From NCBI RefSeq assembly GCF_040049275.1, contig NZ_JBDZDT010000001.1:664252-728251 (forward strand): a stretch of DNA of 64,000 nt, given 5' to 3'. Under the pieces are notes generated by a model. The model was not told the origin of the DNA. It saw only the letters and a program-made list of their open reading frames with translations, and ran no database searches. The stretch is from Aquabacter sp040049275. Lineage in GTDB: Bacteria > Pseudomonadota > Alphaproteobacteria > Rhizobiales > Xanthobacteraceae. Positions 34,338 through 42,856 of the stretch are shown here, piece after piece. A program made the translations under genes and the position numbers. The stretch's first letter is position 1. The number at the start of each line of letters is the position of its first letter.

Positions 34338-34942
34338 TGCGACGCCCGCTCCAGATCGGCCGCCGGCATCATGGGATAGAAGCGCCCGCCAGAGGCGACG
34401 CCGAACATGGGAACACCCGATATCTCACGCACCTGCGCCACTTCCACCAGTTCCATGAACACGGCGCGCGTCAACCGCGCCTCCAGCCCCCGCCGCACAT
34501 GGATATAGGGGATCACCTCGCCTTCGTCCCCCCCGCTCGCGAACCTGAGATCGTGCCCCTCCCCGCAGCGCACCAGATCGTCGAGATTGGTGCGGAAGAC
34601 CAGGACCGGCCCCGCCGCCCCGTCCTCCTGCGCCATATCCACCGCCAGGAAGGGCGCATCGTCCACCCGGATGCCGATTTTTTCTGCCGGCGTCTTCAGG
34701 ACGAAGCGCTCACCTTCGCGGGTCAGCACGGATGCAAAGAGCTTGACCAGGGGGAGCCGTCCTATGGGCGTTCCCGCATAGAACCAGGTGCCGTCTGCCG
34801 CGATGCGCATGTCCATATCGCCGCAGTCCGGCGGGTTCCAGCGCTCCAGAGGCGCCGGCCCGCGGCCTCCCGCAGCGGCAGCGGCGGCCATCAAACTGTC
34901 GAGCCGGCCACTGGCCGCCGGGGTGTTTTCGCCTTCCGCCAC
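34334..34942 (-). CDS. DUF1285 protein
   Basis: A 202-residue protein read from the GTG at 34942, with GAGG eight bases upstream; another GTG two codons earlier is too close to the RBS. Family landmarks include WNPPDCGDMDMRIAADGTWFYAGTPIGR, LVKLFASVL and the C-terminal GVASGGRFYPMM. DUF1285 proteins are small two-domain proteins of unknown function. It leads the operon and is divergent from the MoxR gene. Confidence 0.85.
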   Translation of the reverse strand: MAEGENTPAASGRLDSLMAAAAAAGGRGPAPLERWNPPDCGDMDMRIAADGTWFYAGTPIGRLPLVKLFASVLTREGERFVLKTPAEKIGIRVDDAPFLAVDMAQEDGAAGPVLVFRTNLDDLVRCGEGHDLRFASGGDEGEVIPYIHVRRGLEARLTRAVFMELVEVAQVREISGVPMFGVASGGRFYPMMPAADLERASQ

Positions 34943-35140
34943 TGTCACAACCTCGCAATGAGTTGAGCGCTCTGCCCGGTGGATGGGCACCAAGCCGTGT
35001 CGACGCAGCGCAAACATATCGTAAGCTGCCCCTCCCATCCCAGGGAACGCATCCTGCTGCGCTTCTTGCATGGAGGGATTGTCGGGCCTCGTCTTGCCGT
35101 CTTTCGGCTCGAAGATGGCGGGCCAAGTGGAGATGCGTGC

Positions 35141-36142
35141 ATGTCGGCACCGAGCGAGACCTTCGATCTGGACCAGATGATCATCCGCAATGCGGAGACC
35201 GCCGCGGCGAGCATCTCCGCCGCCAGAACCGCGATCGGCAGCGTGATTTTCGGCCAGGAGGCGGTGGTCGACCGCGCCCTCATCACCATCCTCGCCGGTG
35301 GCCACGCGCTGCTCGTTGGCGTGCCGGGATTGGCCAAGACCAAGCTTGTGGAAACAATGGGCACCGTGCTCGGCCTCGATGCACGCCGCGTCCAGTTCAC
35401 GCCCGATCTGATGCCCTCCGACATCCTCGGCGCCGAGGTGCTGGAGGAAAGCGCCGGCGGCAAGCGTGCGTTCCGCTTCATTCGCGGCCCCATCTTCGCC
35501 CAGCTCCTCATGGCCGACGAGATCAACCGCGCGAGCCCGCGCACCCAGTCGGCTTTGCTCCAGGCCATGCAGGAATACCACGTGACCGTGGCAGGCGAGC
35601 GGCACGATCTGCCCAAGCCGTTCCACGTTCTCGCCACCCAGAACCCGCTGGAGCAGGAGGGCACCTATCCCCTCCCCGAAGCCCAGCTCGACCGCTTCCT
35701 CATGGAAATCGACGTGGACTATCCGGACCGGGACGCTGAGCGGCGCATCCTGTTCGACACCACGGGCGCGGAGGAGACCAAGCCCCGCGCCTCCATGAGC
35801 GTGGAAGATCTTCTGGCCGCCCAGCGCCTCGTGCGCCGGCTGCCCGTGGGCGAATCCGTGGTCGAGGCGATCCTCACCCTCGTGCGCTCCGCCCGCCCGG
35901 GCGCGGACGGCCCCGAGCAGCGGCTCATCGCCTGGGGCCCCGGCCCGCGCGCCAGCCAGGCGCTGATGCTGGCGGTGCGCGCCCGCGCGCTGCTGGACGG
36001 GCGCTATGCCCCTTCCGTGGATGACGTGGTGGCGCTGGCCGAGCCGGTGCTGAAGCACCGCATGGCGCTGACCTTCGCCGCCCGCGCCGAAGGGGAGAGC
36101 GTCACGCGCATCGTACGGCGCCTCGTGGACCGGCTGGGCTGA
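35141..36142 (+). CDS. MoxR-family AAA+ ATPase
   Basis: A 333-residue chaperone-like ATPase from the ATG at 35141 (GGAG upstream). Walker A is GVPGLAKTK, Walker B LLMADEINRA, sensor 1 ATQNPLEQEGTYPLPEAQLDRF, and the C-terminal lid is present. MoxR ATPases help mature complexes that contain VWA-domain proteins. It is the first gene of an operon with DUF58, DUF4159 and a large membrane protein, all on the plus strand. Confidence 0.93.
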   Translation: MSAPSETFDLDQMIIRNAETAAASISAARTAIGSVIFGQEAVVDRALITILAGGHALLVGVPGLAKTKLVETMGTVLGLDARRVQFTPDLMPSDILGAEVLEESAGGKRAFRFIRGPIFAQLLMADEINRASPRTQSALLQAMQEYHVTVAGERHDLPKPFHVLATQNPLEQEGTYPLPEAQLDRFLMEIDVDYPDRDAERRILFDTTGAEETKPRASMSVEDLLAAQRLVRRLPVGESVVEAILTLVRSARPGADGPEQRLIAWGPGPRASQALMLAVRARALLDGRYAPSVDDVVALAEPVLKHRMALTFAARAEGESVTRIVRRLVDRLG

Positions 36143-36147
36143 GGCGC

Positions 36148-37068
36148 GTGGAGGACAGCACGAAACAATCGGTCGCACGCGCTTCGCGGGACTCGGCGGC
36201 CCTTGCGGCCGCAATGCCCCGGCTCGTGCTGGAAGCGCGCCGCATCGCCTCTAGCGTGCAGCACGGCCTGCACGGACGCCGACGCGTGGGGACTGGCGAG
36301 AATTTCTGGCAGTACCGCCGCTTCACGGACGGCGAGCCGGCCAACCGCGTGGACTGGCGCCGCTCCGCCCGCGACGACCATTTGTATGTGCGCGAGCGCG
36401 AGTGGGAGGCCGCCCACACGGTGTGGATCTGGCCGAACCTCTCCGAGTCCATGGATTATTCGTCGGCTAAGTTAGCGCCGAAGCGCGAGCGCGCGCTGAT
36501 CATCGCCTTTGCCCTGGCCGAGCTTCTGGTGAAGGGCGGTGAGCGGGTCGGCATGCCCGACCTCATGCGCCCCTCCGCCTCGCGCCGCATCGTCGAGCGC
36601 ATGGCGGAAGCGGTGCTGCACGCCCCCGCAACGCCGGCCTTGCCGCCGAACTTCAACCCCTCCCCCTTGTCGGAGATCGTGCTGCTGGGTGACTTCTTCA
36701 GTCCCACGAGACAGGTGTGCGAGCGCATCTCCAGCCTCGCCGGCACCGGCGCCCACGGTCAGGTGGTGCAGATCGTCGATCCCTCGGAAGAAGCCTTCCC
36801 CTTCTCCGGCCGCATCGAGTTCCGCTCGCCTTCGGATGGACCGACCCTCACGGTGGGCCGCGCCGAGACCTGGCGCAACGACTATCAGGTGCGCCTCGCC
36901 GCCCACCGCGCTGCCATGCGCGCCGCCGCCGAGCATATGGGCTGGGGCTTTGCCGTGCACCGCACCGACCGGCCGGCCAGCGAGCTGCTGCTGGCGCTCC
37001 ATGCGCGCATGGGCTCCGGCGACATCGCCTTGCCCACCGCGCCCGCCGAGGAGGGAGCAACCGCATGA
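36148..37068 (+). CDS. DUF58 protein
   Basis: A 306-residue protein from the GTG at 36148, five bases after the MoxR stop. The DUF58 core reads ENFWQYRRFTDGEPANRVDWRRSARDDHLYVREREWE. This family is the constant partner of MoxR ATPases; its VWA-like fold is cytoplasmic and probably a MoxR client. It overlaps the next gene by 4 nt. Confidence 0.92.
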   Translation: MEDSTKQSVARASRDSAALAAAMPRLVLEARRIASSVQHGLHGRRRVGTGENFWQYRRFTDGEPANRVDWRRSARDDHLYVREREWEAAHTVWIWPNLSESMDYSSAKLAPKRERALIIAFALAELLVKGGERVGMPDLMRPSASRRIVERMAEAVLHAPATPALPPNFNPSPLSEIVLLGDFFSPTRQVCERISSLAGTGAHGQVVQIVDPSEEAFPFSGRIEFRSPSDGPTLTVGRAETWRNDYQVRLAAHRAAMRAAAEHMGWGFAVHRTDRPASELLLALHARMGSGDIALPTAPAEEGATA

Positions 37069-39896
37069 TGGGCCTGCCCCTCGGCTTCGCCGCGCCTCTG
37101 ATCCTCACCGCCTTCCTGGCCTTGCCGCTGCTGTGGTTCCTGCTGCGCGTGGTGCCGCCCAAGCCCCGCGAGGTGGTGTTCCCGCCCACCGGCCTGCTTT
37201 TGGAGATCGACCCGAAGGAAGAGACCCCGGCCCGCACGCCCTGGTGGCTCACCGTGCTGCGTCTGCTTCTGGCTGCGCTGGTGATCCTCGCCGCCGCCGG
37301 CCCCATCTGGAACCCGCCCGCCGCCGTGCCGGGCGCCAGCGGGCCCATGGTGCTGGTCATCGACCAGGGCTGGCCCGCCGCCTCCTCCTGGGAAACCCGC
37401 ATGGATGCCGCCGCCGGCTTCGTGGACCAGGCGGAGAGCGACGGGCGCGGCGTCGCGCTCGTCCCCACCGGCGAGGTGCCGAAGGACGTCTCCCTCCTCC
37501 TGCCCGTGCAGGCGCGCGACAAGCTGCGCTCGCTCAGCCCCGTGCCCTACGCCCCGGCCCGCAAGGAGGCGCTGGCGCTCGCCGCCCGGCATCTCGCCGC
37601 CGAGCCGGAAGCCGGCCTCGTCTTCATAAGCGACGGCGTGGACCTCAAAGCCGACAGCGATCTTTCCGCCGACCTCGCGGCCCTGAAGCCCGCGCGCCCG
37701 CCGCTCCTCATCAGCGGCGGCATCGCCTCTCCCCTGGCGCTTGCCGCCCCCGACAATGCCGCCGGCGCGCTGACCGTGAAGGTGCTGCGCCCCGACACCG
37801 GCGCCGGCCGCGCGGGCCGGGTGGAGGCGAAGGATCTGAAGGGCCTCAGCCTCGGCGAGGCGCCGTTCGCCTTCGATTCCGGCGCCACTGAGACCGAAGC
37901 CCGCTTCGACTTGCCCGTGGAGATCCGCAACGAGATCGCGCGCCTCGAAATCGTCGGCGAACGCTCGGCGGGCGCCGTGCAGCTCCTCGACAAGCGCTGG
38001 CGCCGCCGCGCGGTGGGCGTCGTCTCGGGCGCCTCCTCCGACACCGGCCAGCCGCTGCTGGCGCCCACCTATTACCTCTCCCGTGCGCTCGGCCCGTTCG
38101 CCGATATCCGCCTTGCGGAAAGCGGCGCGCCCAGCGAGGCCATCGCCCGCTTCATCGAGCAGCGCGTGCCCGTGATCGTGCTGACCGACGTGGGCACCAT
38201 CCCGCCCGCCACCCGCCAGCGGCTGGTGAAGTATGTGGAGGAGGGCGGCGTGCTCGTGCGCTTTGCCGGCCCGCGCCTCGCCAATGCGCAGGACGACCTC
38301 CTGCCCGTGCGCCTGCGCCGTGGCGGGCGGGTGCTCGGCGGCTCGCTCTCCTGGGATACGCCCCAGCCGCTGGGCAGCCTCACCGCCGAAGGGCCGTTCC
38401 GCGACCTCACCTTGCCCAACGACGTGATGGTGAACCGGCAGGTGCTGGCGGAGCCGGACGGCGCATTGGGCGAACGCACCTGGGCGACGCTGAAGGACGG
38501 CACGCCGCTGGTCACCGGCGCCAAGCGCGGCAAGGGCATGGTGGTGCTGTTCCACGTCACCGCAGACACCTCCTGGTCGAACCTGCCGCTTTCAGGCACA
38601 TTCGTTGAGATGCTGCGCCGCGTGCTCGCCCTTGCAGACACCACCGCCGCCACCGAGGAGGGGCCGGCCGGAAGCGCCGCCGTGCGGTCTCCGCAGGCCG
38701 CCATCCCGCCCGCCCACCTCCTGGACGGCTTCGGCGCCTTCCATCCCGCCGGCCCGCTGGCCCGTCCCCTGCCCGCCGGCTTCACCGGCCGCGCCGACGC
38801 CGAGCATCCGCCCGGCTTCTATGGCCCACCGGACGGCCTCGTGGCGGTGAATGCCCTCATGCCCGACGACCGCCTCGCCCCCCTCGATCTGTCCCCCCTG
38901 GCCGGCACCACCGAGCCGCTGAAAGCCAGCGAGCCGCGCGACCTGCGCGGCCCGGTTCTGGCCGCCGCCATGGGCCTGCTGCTGCTGGATGCGCTGGCCG
39001 TGCTGTTCCTGGCCGGCGGCCTCTCGCGCCTCGGCCATCGCCGGGCCAAGGCGGCGGCACTCCTGCTGGCCGCTGTGCTCGCGACCGGCGCGCTCGTGGG
39101 TACGCCTTTGCCGGCGCACGCCCAGACGCAGGCCAAGCCGGGCGACGACTTCGCCCTGAAGGCCACCTCCCAGACCCGTCTTGCCTATGTGACCACGGGC
39201 GATGGCGAGGTGGACGGCATCTCCCGCGCCGGCCTTGGCGGGCTCACCACCTTCCTCGGCCAGCGCACCGCGCTCCAGGCGGGCGAGCCCATGGGGGTCG
39301 ACATCGCGCGGGACGAACTGTCCTTCTTCCCTCTCCTCTATTGGCCGATCCTGGCCAACACGCCCGTGCCCCCCGCCGCCGTTCTGGCGCGGGTGGACGC
39401 TTATATGAAGCAGGGCTGCACGGTCATCTTCGACACCCGCGACGCGCTGGAGAGCGCGGGCGGCCCCGGCGCACCGCTCACCCCCGCCGCGCAGCGGCTG
39501 CGCGAGATCCTCTCCGCCCTCGACATTCCCGAGCTGGAGCCGGTGCCGCGCGACCACGTTCTCACCAAGGCCTTCTATCTGCTGCGGGATTTCCCCGGCC
39601 GGTTCACCGGCGGCACCACCTGGGTGGAGGCGCTGCCCGCCGCCCATGACGGTGAGGAGCGCCCGGCCCGCGCGGGCGACGGCGTCTCCCCGGTTATCAT
39701 CACCGGCAACGACCTCGCCGGTGCCTGGGCGGTGAGCGAGGCCGGAGAGCCGCTTCTGCCCCTCACCCCCGGCGAGCCGCGGCAGCGCGAGCTTGCGTTC
39801 CGCACCGGGGTGAACATCGCCATGTACGTGCTCACGGGCAATTACAAGGCGGATCAGGTGCACGTGCCCGCGCTGCTGGAGCGGCTGGGGCAATGA
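37065..39896 (+). CDS. Large membrane protein with BatA N-terminus and DUF4159 C-terminus
   Basis: A 943-residue protein from the ATG at 37065 (ATGA overlap with DUF58). The first ~80 residues are the two-span BatA/aerotolerance N-terminal domain (GFAAPLILTAFLALPLLWFLLRVVPPKPREV). A VWA-like and a glutamine-amidotransferase-like region follow, then two further spans near residues 625-690. The last ~200 residues are DUF4159 (RLAYVTTGDGEVDGISRAGLGGL, DELSFFPLLYWPI). It belongs to the Bat-like MoxR operon, which is proposed to act on envelope stress or periplasmic complex assembly. Confidence 0.9.
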   Translation: MMGLPLGFAAPLILTAFLALPLLWFLLRVVPPKPREVVFPPTGLLLEIDPKEETPARTPWWLTVLRLLLAALVILAAAGPIWNPPAAVPGASGPMVLVIDQGWPAASSWETRMDAAAGFVDQAESDGRGVALVPTGEVPKDVSLLLPVQARDKLRSLSPVPYAPARKEALALAARHLAAEPEAGLVFISDGVDLKADSDLSADLAALKPARPPLLISGGIASPLALAAPDNAAGALTVKVLRPDTGAGRAGRVEAKDLKGLSLGEAPFAFDSGATETEARFDLPVEIRNEIARLEIVGERSAGAVQLLDKRWRRRAVGVVSGASSDTGQPLLAPTYYLSRALGPFADIRLAESGAPSEAIARFIEQRVPVIVLTDVGTIPPATRQRLVKYVEEGGVLVRFAGPRLANAQDDLLPVRLRRGGRVLGGSLSWDTPQPLGSLTAEGPFRDLTLPNDVMVNRQVLAEPDGALGERTWATLKDGTPLVTGAKRGKGMVVLFHVTADTSWSNLPLSGTFVEMLRRVLALADTTAATEEGPAGSAAVRSPQAAIPPAHLLDGFGAFHPAGPLARPLPAGFTGRADAEHPPGFYGPPDGLVAVNALMPDDRLAPLDLSPLAGTTEPLKASEPRDLRGPVLAAAMGLLLLDALAVLFLAGGLSRLGHRRAKAAALLLAAVLATGALVGTPLPAHAQTQAKPGDDFALKATSQTRLAYVTTGDGEVDGISRAGLGGLTTFLGQRTALQAGEPMGVDIARDELSFFPLLYWPILANTPVPPAAVLARVDAYMKQGCTVIFDTRDALESAGGPGAPLTPAAQRLREILSALDIPELEPVPRDHVLTKAFYLLRDFPGRFTGGTTWVEALPAAHDGEERPARAGDGVSPVIITGNDLAGAWAVSEAGEPLLPLTPGEPRQRELAFRTGVNIAMYVLTGNYKADQVHVPALLERLGQ

Positions 39897-39929
39897 GGGA
39901 GATGATCTTCTCCGCGGAGCGCGGCACCA

Positions 39930-40051
39930 TCCCCTCTCCCGCTTGCGGGGGAGGGTTAGGGAGGGGGCCGGCCGAAGGCCGGAAAGGACTAGGGACATGG
40001 AGAGGTCGCATCTGCCCCCTCCCCAGCCCTCCCCCGCAAGCGGGAGAGGGA
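39930..40051. repeat. C-rich/G-rich repeat, plus-oriented copy
   Basis: CCCTCTCCCGCTTGCGGGGG opens and CCCCCGCAAGCGGGAGAGGG closes the element. The interior GGGCCGGCCGAAGGCCGGAAA and GGAGAGGTCGC match the reverse complement of the element at 28761-28883 almost base for base. It lies between two genes of the MoxR operon. Confidence 0.7.
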
Positions 40052-40083
40052 GCCCGTCGCGCTACCCACCTTAAGGACGCCGC

Positions 40084-42150
40084 ATGAATTACGGCCTCGC
40101 CTTCGATCCCTTCGTCCCGCTGCCCGTCCTTCTGGGCGCGGCGCTTGTCGCCCTCGTGCTGGCGGGCCTGCTGCTCGCCTCCCGCACGCGGGGCGCGGCG
40201 TTCCGGGCGCTGGCGCTGGCGGCGGGCCTCGCCGCGCTGGCCAATCCCTCCCTGACGCGCGAGGAGCGCGAGCCGCTCTCCTCCGTGGTGGCCGTGGTGG
40301 TGGACAAGAGCTCCAGCCAGGATTTCGGCGACCGCACCGCCCAAACCGAGGCGGCCCGCGCGGCCGTCGCCGACCGGCTCTCCCGCATTCCCGGCATCGA
40401 GGTGCGCACCATCGAGGCCAACGCCCGCGATGGCGAAAGCGACGGCACGCGCCTGTTCGGCGCCCTCTCCGCAGGGCTTGCGGACGTGCCGCCCGAGCGG
40501 GTGGCCGGCGCCATCATGATCACCGACGGGCGCGTCCACGATGCTCCGGCGGACACGAATGCCCTCGGATTCTCCGCGCCCGTCCACGGCCTCATCACCG
40601 GCCGCGCCGGGGAGCGGGACCGGCGCGTGACGCTGGAGAAGGCGCCGCGCTTCGGCATCGTGGGCCAGAGGCAGACCATCACCTTCCGCGTCACCGACGA
40701 GGGAGCCCCCGCCGGCGCCCGCATCCCCATCACCATCCGCCGGGACGGCGAGACCATCGCCACTCCCGTCGTCACCGCCGGCCAGAGCGCCAGCGTGGAG
40801 GTGGAGATCGCCCATGCGGGCCAGAACATCGTCGAGATCGAGGCTCCGCCGCTCGCCGACGAGCTGACCCCCGTCAACAACCGCACCGCCGTCTCCATCG
40901 ACGGCGTGCGCGACAAGCTCAGAGTGCTGCTGGTCTCCGGCGAGCCGAACGTGGGCGAGCGCACGTGGCGCAACCTCTTGAAGAGCGATGCGAACGTGGA
41001 CCTCGTCCACTTCACCATCCTGCGCCCGCCGGAGAAGCAGGACGGCACGCCCATCAACGAACTCTCGCTGATCGCTTTCCCCACCCGCGAGCTGTTCCAG
41101 ACCAAGATCCGCGATTTCGACCTGATCATCTTCGACCGCTACTCCCAGCAGGGTGTGCTGCCGCAGATCTATTTCGACAATATCGTGCGCTATGTGCGCA
41201 ACGGCGGCGCCGTTCTGGTGGCGGCGGGCACGGACTATGTGGACCCCGGCTCGCTCTACAACACGCCCTTAGAGGACATCCTGCCCGGCGTGCCCACGGG
41301 CAACACCACGGAAGAGCCCTACCACGCCCGCCTCACCGATCCGGGCAAGCGCCACCCCGTCACCCGCGCGCTCCCCGGCTCGGAGGCGAACCCGCCCCAC
41401 TGGAGCCGCTTCTTCCGCGTCATCGACGCCGACGCGCGCTCGGGCACGGCGGTCCTCTCCGGCCCCGGCAACAAGCCGGTCCTGCTTCTGGACCGGGTGG
41501 GCGAAGGGCGTGTGGCGCTGCTGCTCTCCGATCATATCTGGCTGTGGGCGCGGGGCTATGAGGGCGGCGGCCCCTATATCGACCTGCTGCGCCGCCTCTC
41601 CCACTGGCTCATGAAGGAGCCGGACCTGGAGGAGGAGCGCCTGAAGCTCTCCACCTCCGGCCGCGACCTCGTGGTGGAGCGCCAGACCATGGGCGACAGC
41701 GTGCCCGTGGCCCGCGTGACGCCGCCCACGGGGCCAGAGCGCACGCTCACCCTCACCCAGGCCGAGCCGGGCCTGTGGCGCGCCACCACCCCTGCCGACC
41801 AGCTCGGCCTGTGGCGGGCGGCCAATGGCAATCTCAACGCGCTGGTGAATATCGGCCCGCTGAACCCCAAGGAATTCGCCGAGGTGACCTCCACCCGCGA
41901 CGTCCTCACCCCCATCGCGACCGCGACGGGCGGCGGGCTGTGGCGGCTGGCGGACCTCTCCGGCGGCGTGCCGCGCATCGTGCCCGTCTCCTCGGGCGAG
42001 CGCCTCGCCGGCGAGGACTGGATGGGCCTGCGCACGCGGGATGTGAGCGTGGTGACGGGCATCGGCCTGTTCCCGGTGTTCGCGGGACTGTCCGGCCTGC
42101 TCCTGCTGCTGGGGCTTCTGGCGCTGAGCTGGGTGCGGGAGGGGCGGTAA
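40084..42150 (+). CDS. Large membrane protein of the MoxR operon (VWA/GATase-like)
   Basis: A 688-residue protein with two N-terminal spans (LLGAALVALVLAGLLLA and a following hydrophobic segment), a VWA-like region (VVAVVVDKSSSQDFGDR to GAIMITDGRVHD), and Ig-like segments. A class I glutamine-amidotransferase-like stretch follows (LRVLLVSGEPNVGERTWRNLL, GGAVLVAAGTDYVDPGSLY), and the protein ends in a C-terminal span (LFPVFAGLSGLLLLLGLLAL). The active-site cysteine of true amidotransferases is not evident, so a structural role is likely. It follows the DUF4159 gene after a repeat element and completes the MoxR operon. Confidence 0.82.
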   Translation: MNYGLAFDPFVPLPVLLGAALVALVLAGLLLASRTRGAAFRALALAAGLAALANPSLTREEREPLSSVVAVVVDKSSSQDFGDRTAQTEAARAAVADRLSRIPGIEVRTIEANARDGESDGTRLFGALSAGLADVPPERVAGAIMITDGRVHDAPADTNALGFSAPVHGLITGRAGERDRRVTLEKAPRFGIVGQRQTITFRVTDEGAPAGARIPITIRRDGETIATPVVTAGQSASVEVEIAHAGQNIVEIEAPPLADELTPVNNRTAVSIDGVRDKLRVLLVSGEPNVGERTWRNLLKSDANVDLVHFTILRPPEKQDGTPINELSLIAFPTRELFQTKIRDFDLIIFDRYSQQGVLPQIYFDNIVRYVRNGGAVLVAAGTDYVDPGSLYNTPLEDILPGVPTGNTTEEPYHARLTDPGKRHPVTRALPGSEANPPHWSRFFRVIDADARSGTAVLSGPGNKPVLLLDRVGEGRVALLLSDHIWLWARGYEGGGPYIDLLRRLSHWLMKEPDLEEERLKLSTSGRDLVVERQTMGDSVPVARVTPPTGPERTLTLTQAEPGLWRATTPADQLGLWRAANGNLNALVNIGPLNPKEFAEVTSTRDVLTPIATATGGGLWRLADLSGGVPRIVPVSSGERLAGEDWMGLRTRDVSVVTGIGLFPVFAGLSGLLLLLGLLALSWVREGR

Positions 42151-42153
42151 AGG

Positions 42154-42501
42154 TCAGAGAAATCCGACGTCTTCGCCGACCAGCATGTTCCGCATTTCGG
42201 CGACGACGGGGAAATAATAGCCCTTGCGCCCAGGGCTCAGCCAGAGTGCGCCGCTGTCGTGGTGGTCGCTGTGGTAGATGTGGAAGCCGACCATCTGCAT
42301 GGCATGCAGAAGCGCCTGGACAGAGTCGATGCCCTCCGCCTCCTTCACAAGAGAGCCTTCGGGCCAGTCGATTTCATAGCGGCAGCACCATGCGCCGCCC
42401 TTGCTCGCCGGCGCAAAAATGCGGATGGGGATTTGAATCTCGCCATCTGGCTTTCCAAGCGTGAGGGTCCGGCCCGCGATCATGGGAGCATCAGGGCTCA
42501 T
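42154..42501 (-). CDS. DUF6968 family protein, downstream copy
   Basis: A 115-residue protein from the ATG at 42501, which overlaps the upstream paralogue's stop (ATGA). The pattern AGRTLTLGKPDGEIQIPIRIFAP, CRYEIDWPEG, DSVQALLHAMQMVG and FPVVAEMRNMLVGEDVGF is that of DUF6968. It is about half identical by eye to the gene at 42498-42824, so this is a tandem duplication. Function unknown; the next gene upstream encodes an acyltransferase. Confidence 0.78.
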   Translation of the reverse strand: MSPDAPMIAGRTLTLGKPDGEIQIPIRIFAPASKGGAWCCRYEIDWPEGSLVKEAEGIDSVQALLHAMQMVGFHIYHSDHHDSGALWLSPGRKGYYFPVVAEMRNMLVGEDVGFL

Positions 42502-42824
42502 AGGCGCAGATCGTCCTCCGCAAGCTCGTCCCTCATGTTGCTGGTGACAGGAAAGCCATAGCCCTTCCATGTTCCCCAGTGCATCAGTCCATCTTCGTGA
42601 GGGTCACTCAGATAGAGATTGATGCCGACCATCTGCATGGCGATGTAGAGAGCCTGCACGCTGTCCAGACCGCAGCCCTCAAAGCTTTCGACACCGTCCG
42701 GCCAGTGAATTTCCCATCGGCATGCCCAGTGATTGTCGAACGGCAACGGCGCGAAAAGCCGGATCGGCACATCCACTGCGCCGTCCGGCATCTCCATCCT
42801 CAAAACCCGCTCGGCGATGATCAT
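42498..42824 (-). CDS. DUF6968 family protein, upstream copy
   Basis: A 108-residue protein from the ATG at 42824 with GGGGGCG just upstream; the frame extends to 42902, but codons there overlap the acyltransferase. It reads AERVLRMEMPDGAVDVPIRLFAP, CRWEIHWPDG, LDSVQALYIAMQMVGINLY. It lies 32 bp after the acyltransferase stop and overlaps its paralogue by 4 nt. Confidence 0.78.
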   Translation of the reverse strand: MIIAERVLRMEMPDGAVDVPIRLFAPLPFDNHWACRWEIHWPDGVESFEGCGLDSVQALYIAMQMVGINLYLSDPHEDGLMHWGTWKGYGFPVTSNMRDELAEDDLRL

Positions 42825-42856
42825 CGGCGCCCCCGCTTCCGCTGAGGCCCACCCTA

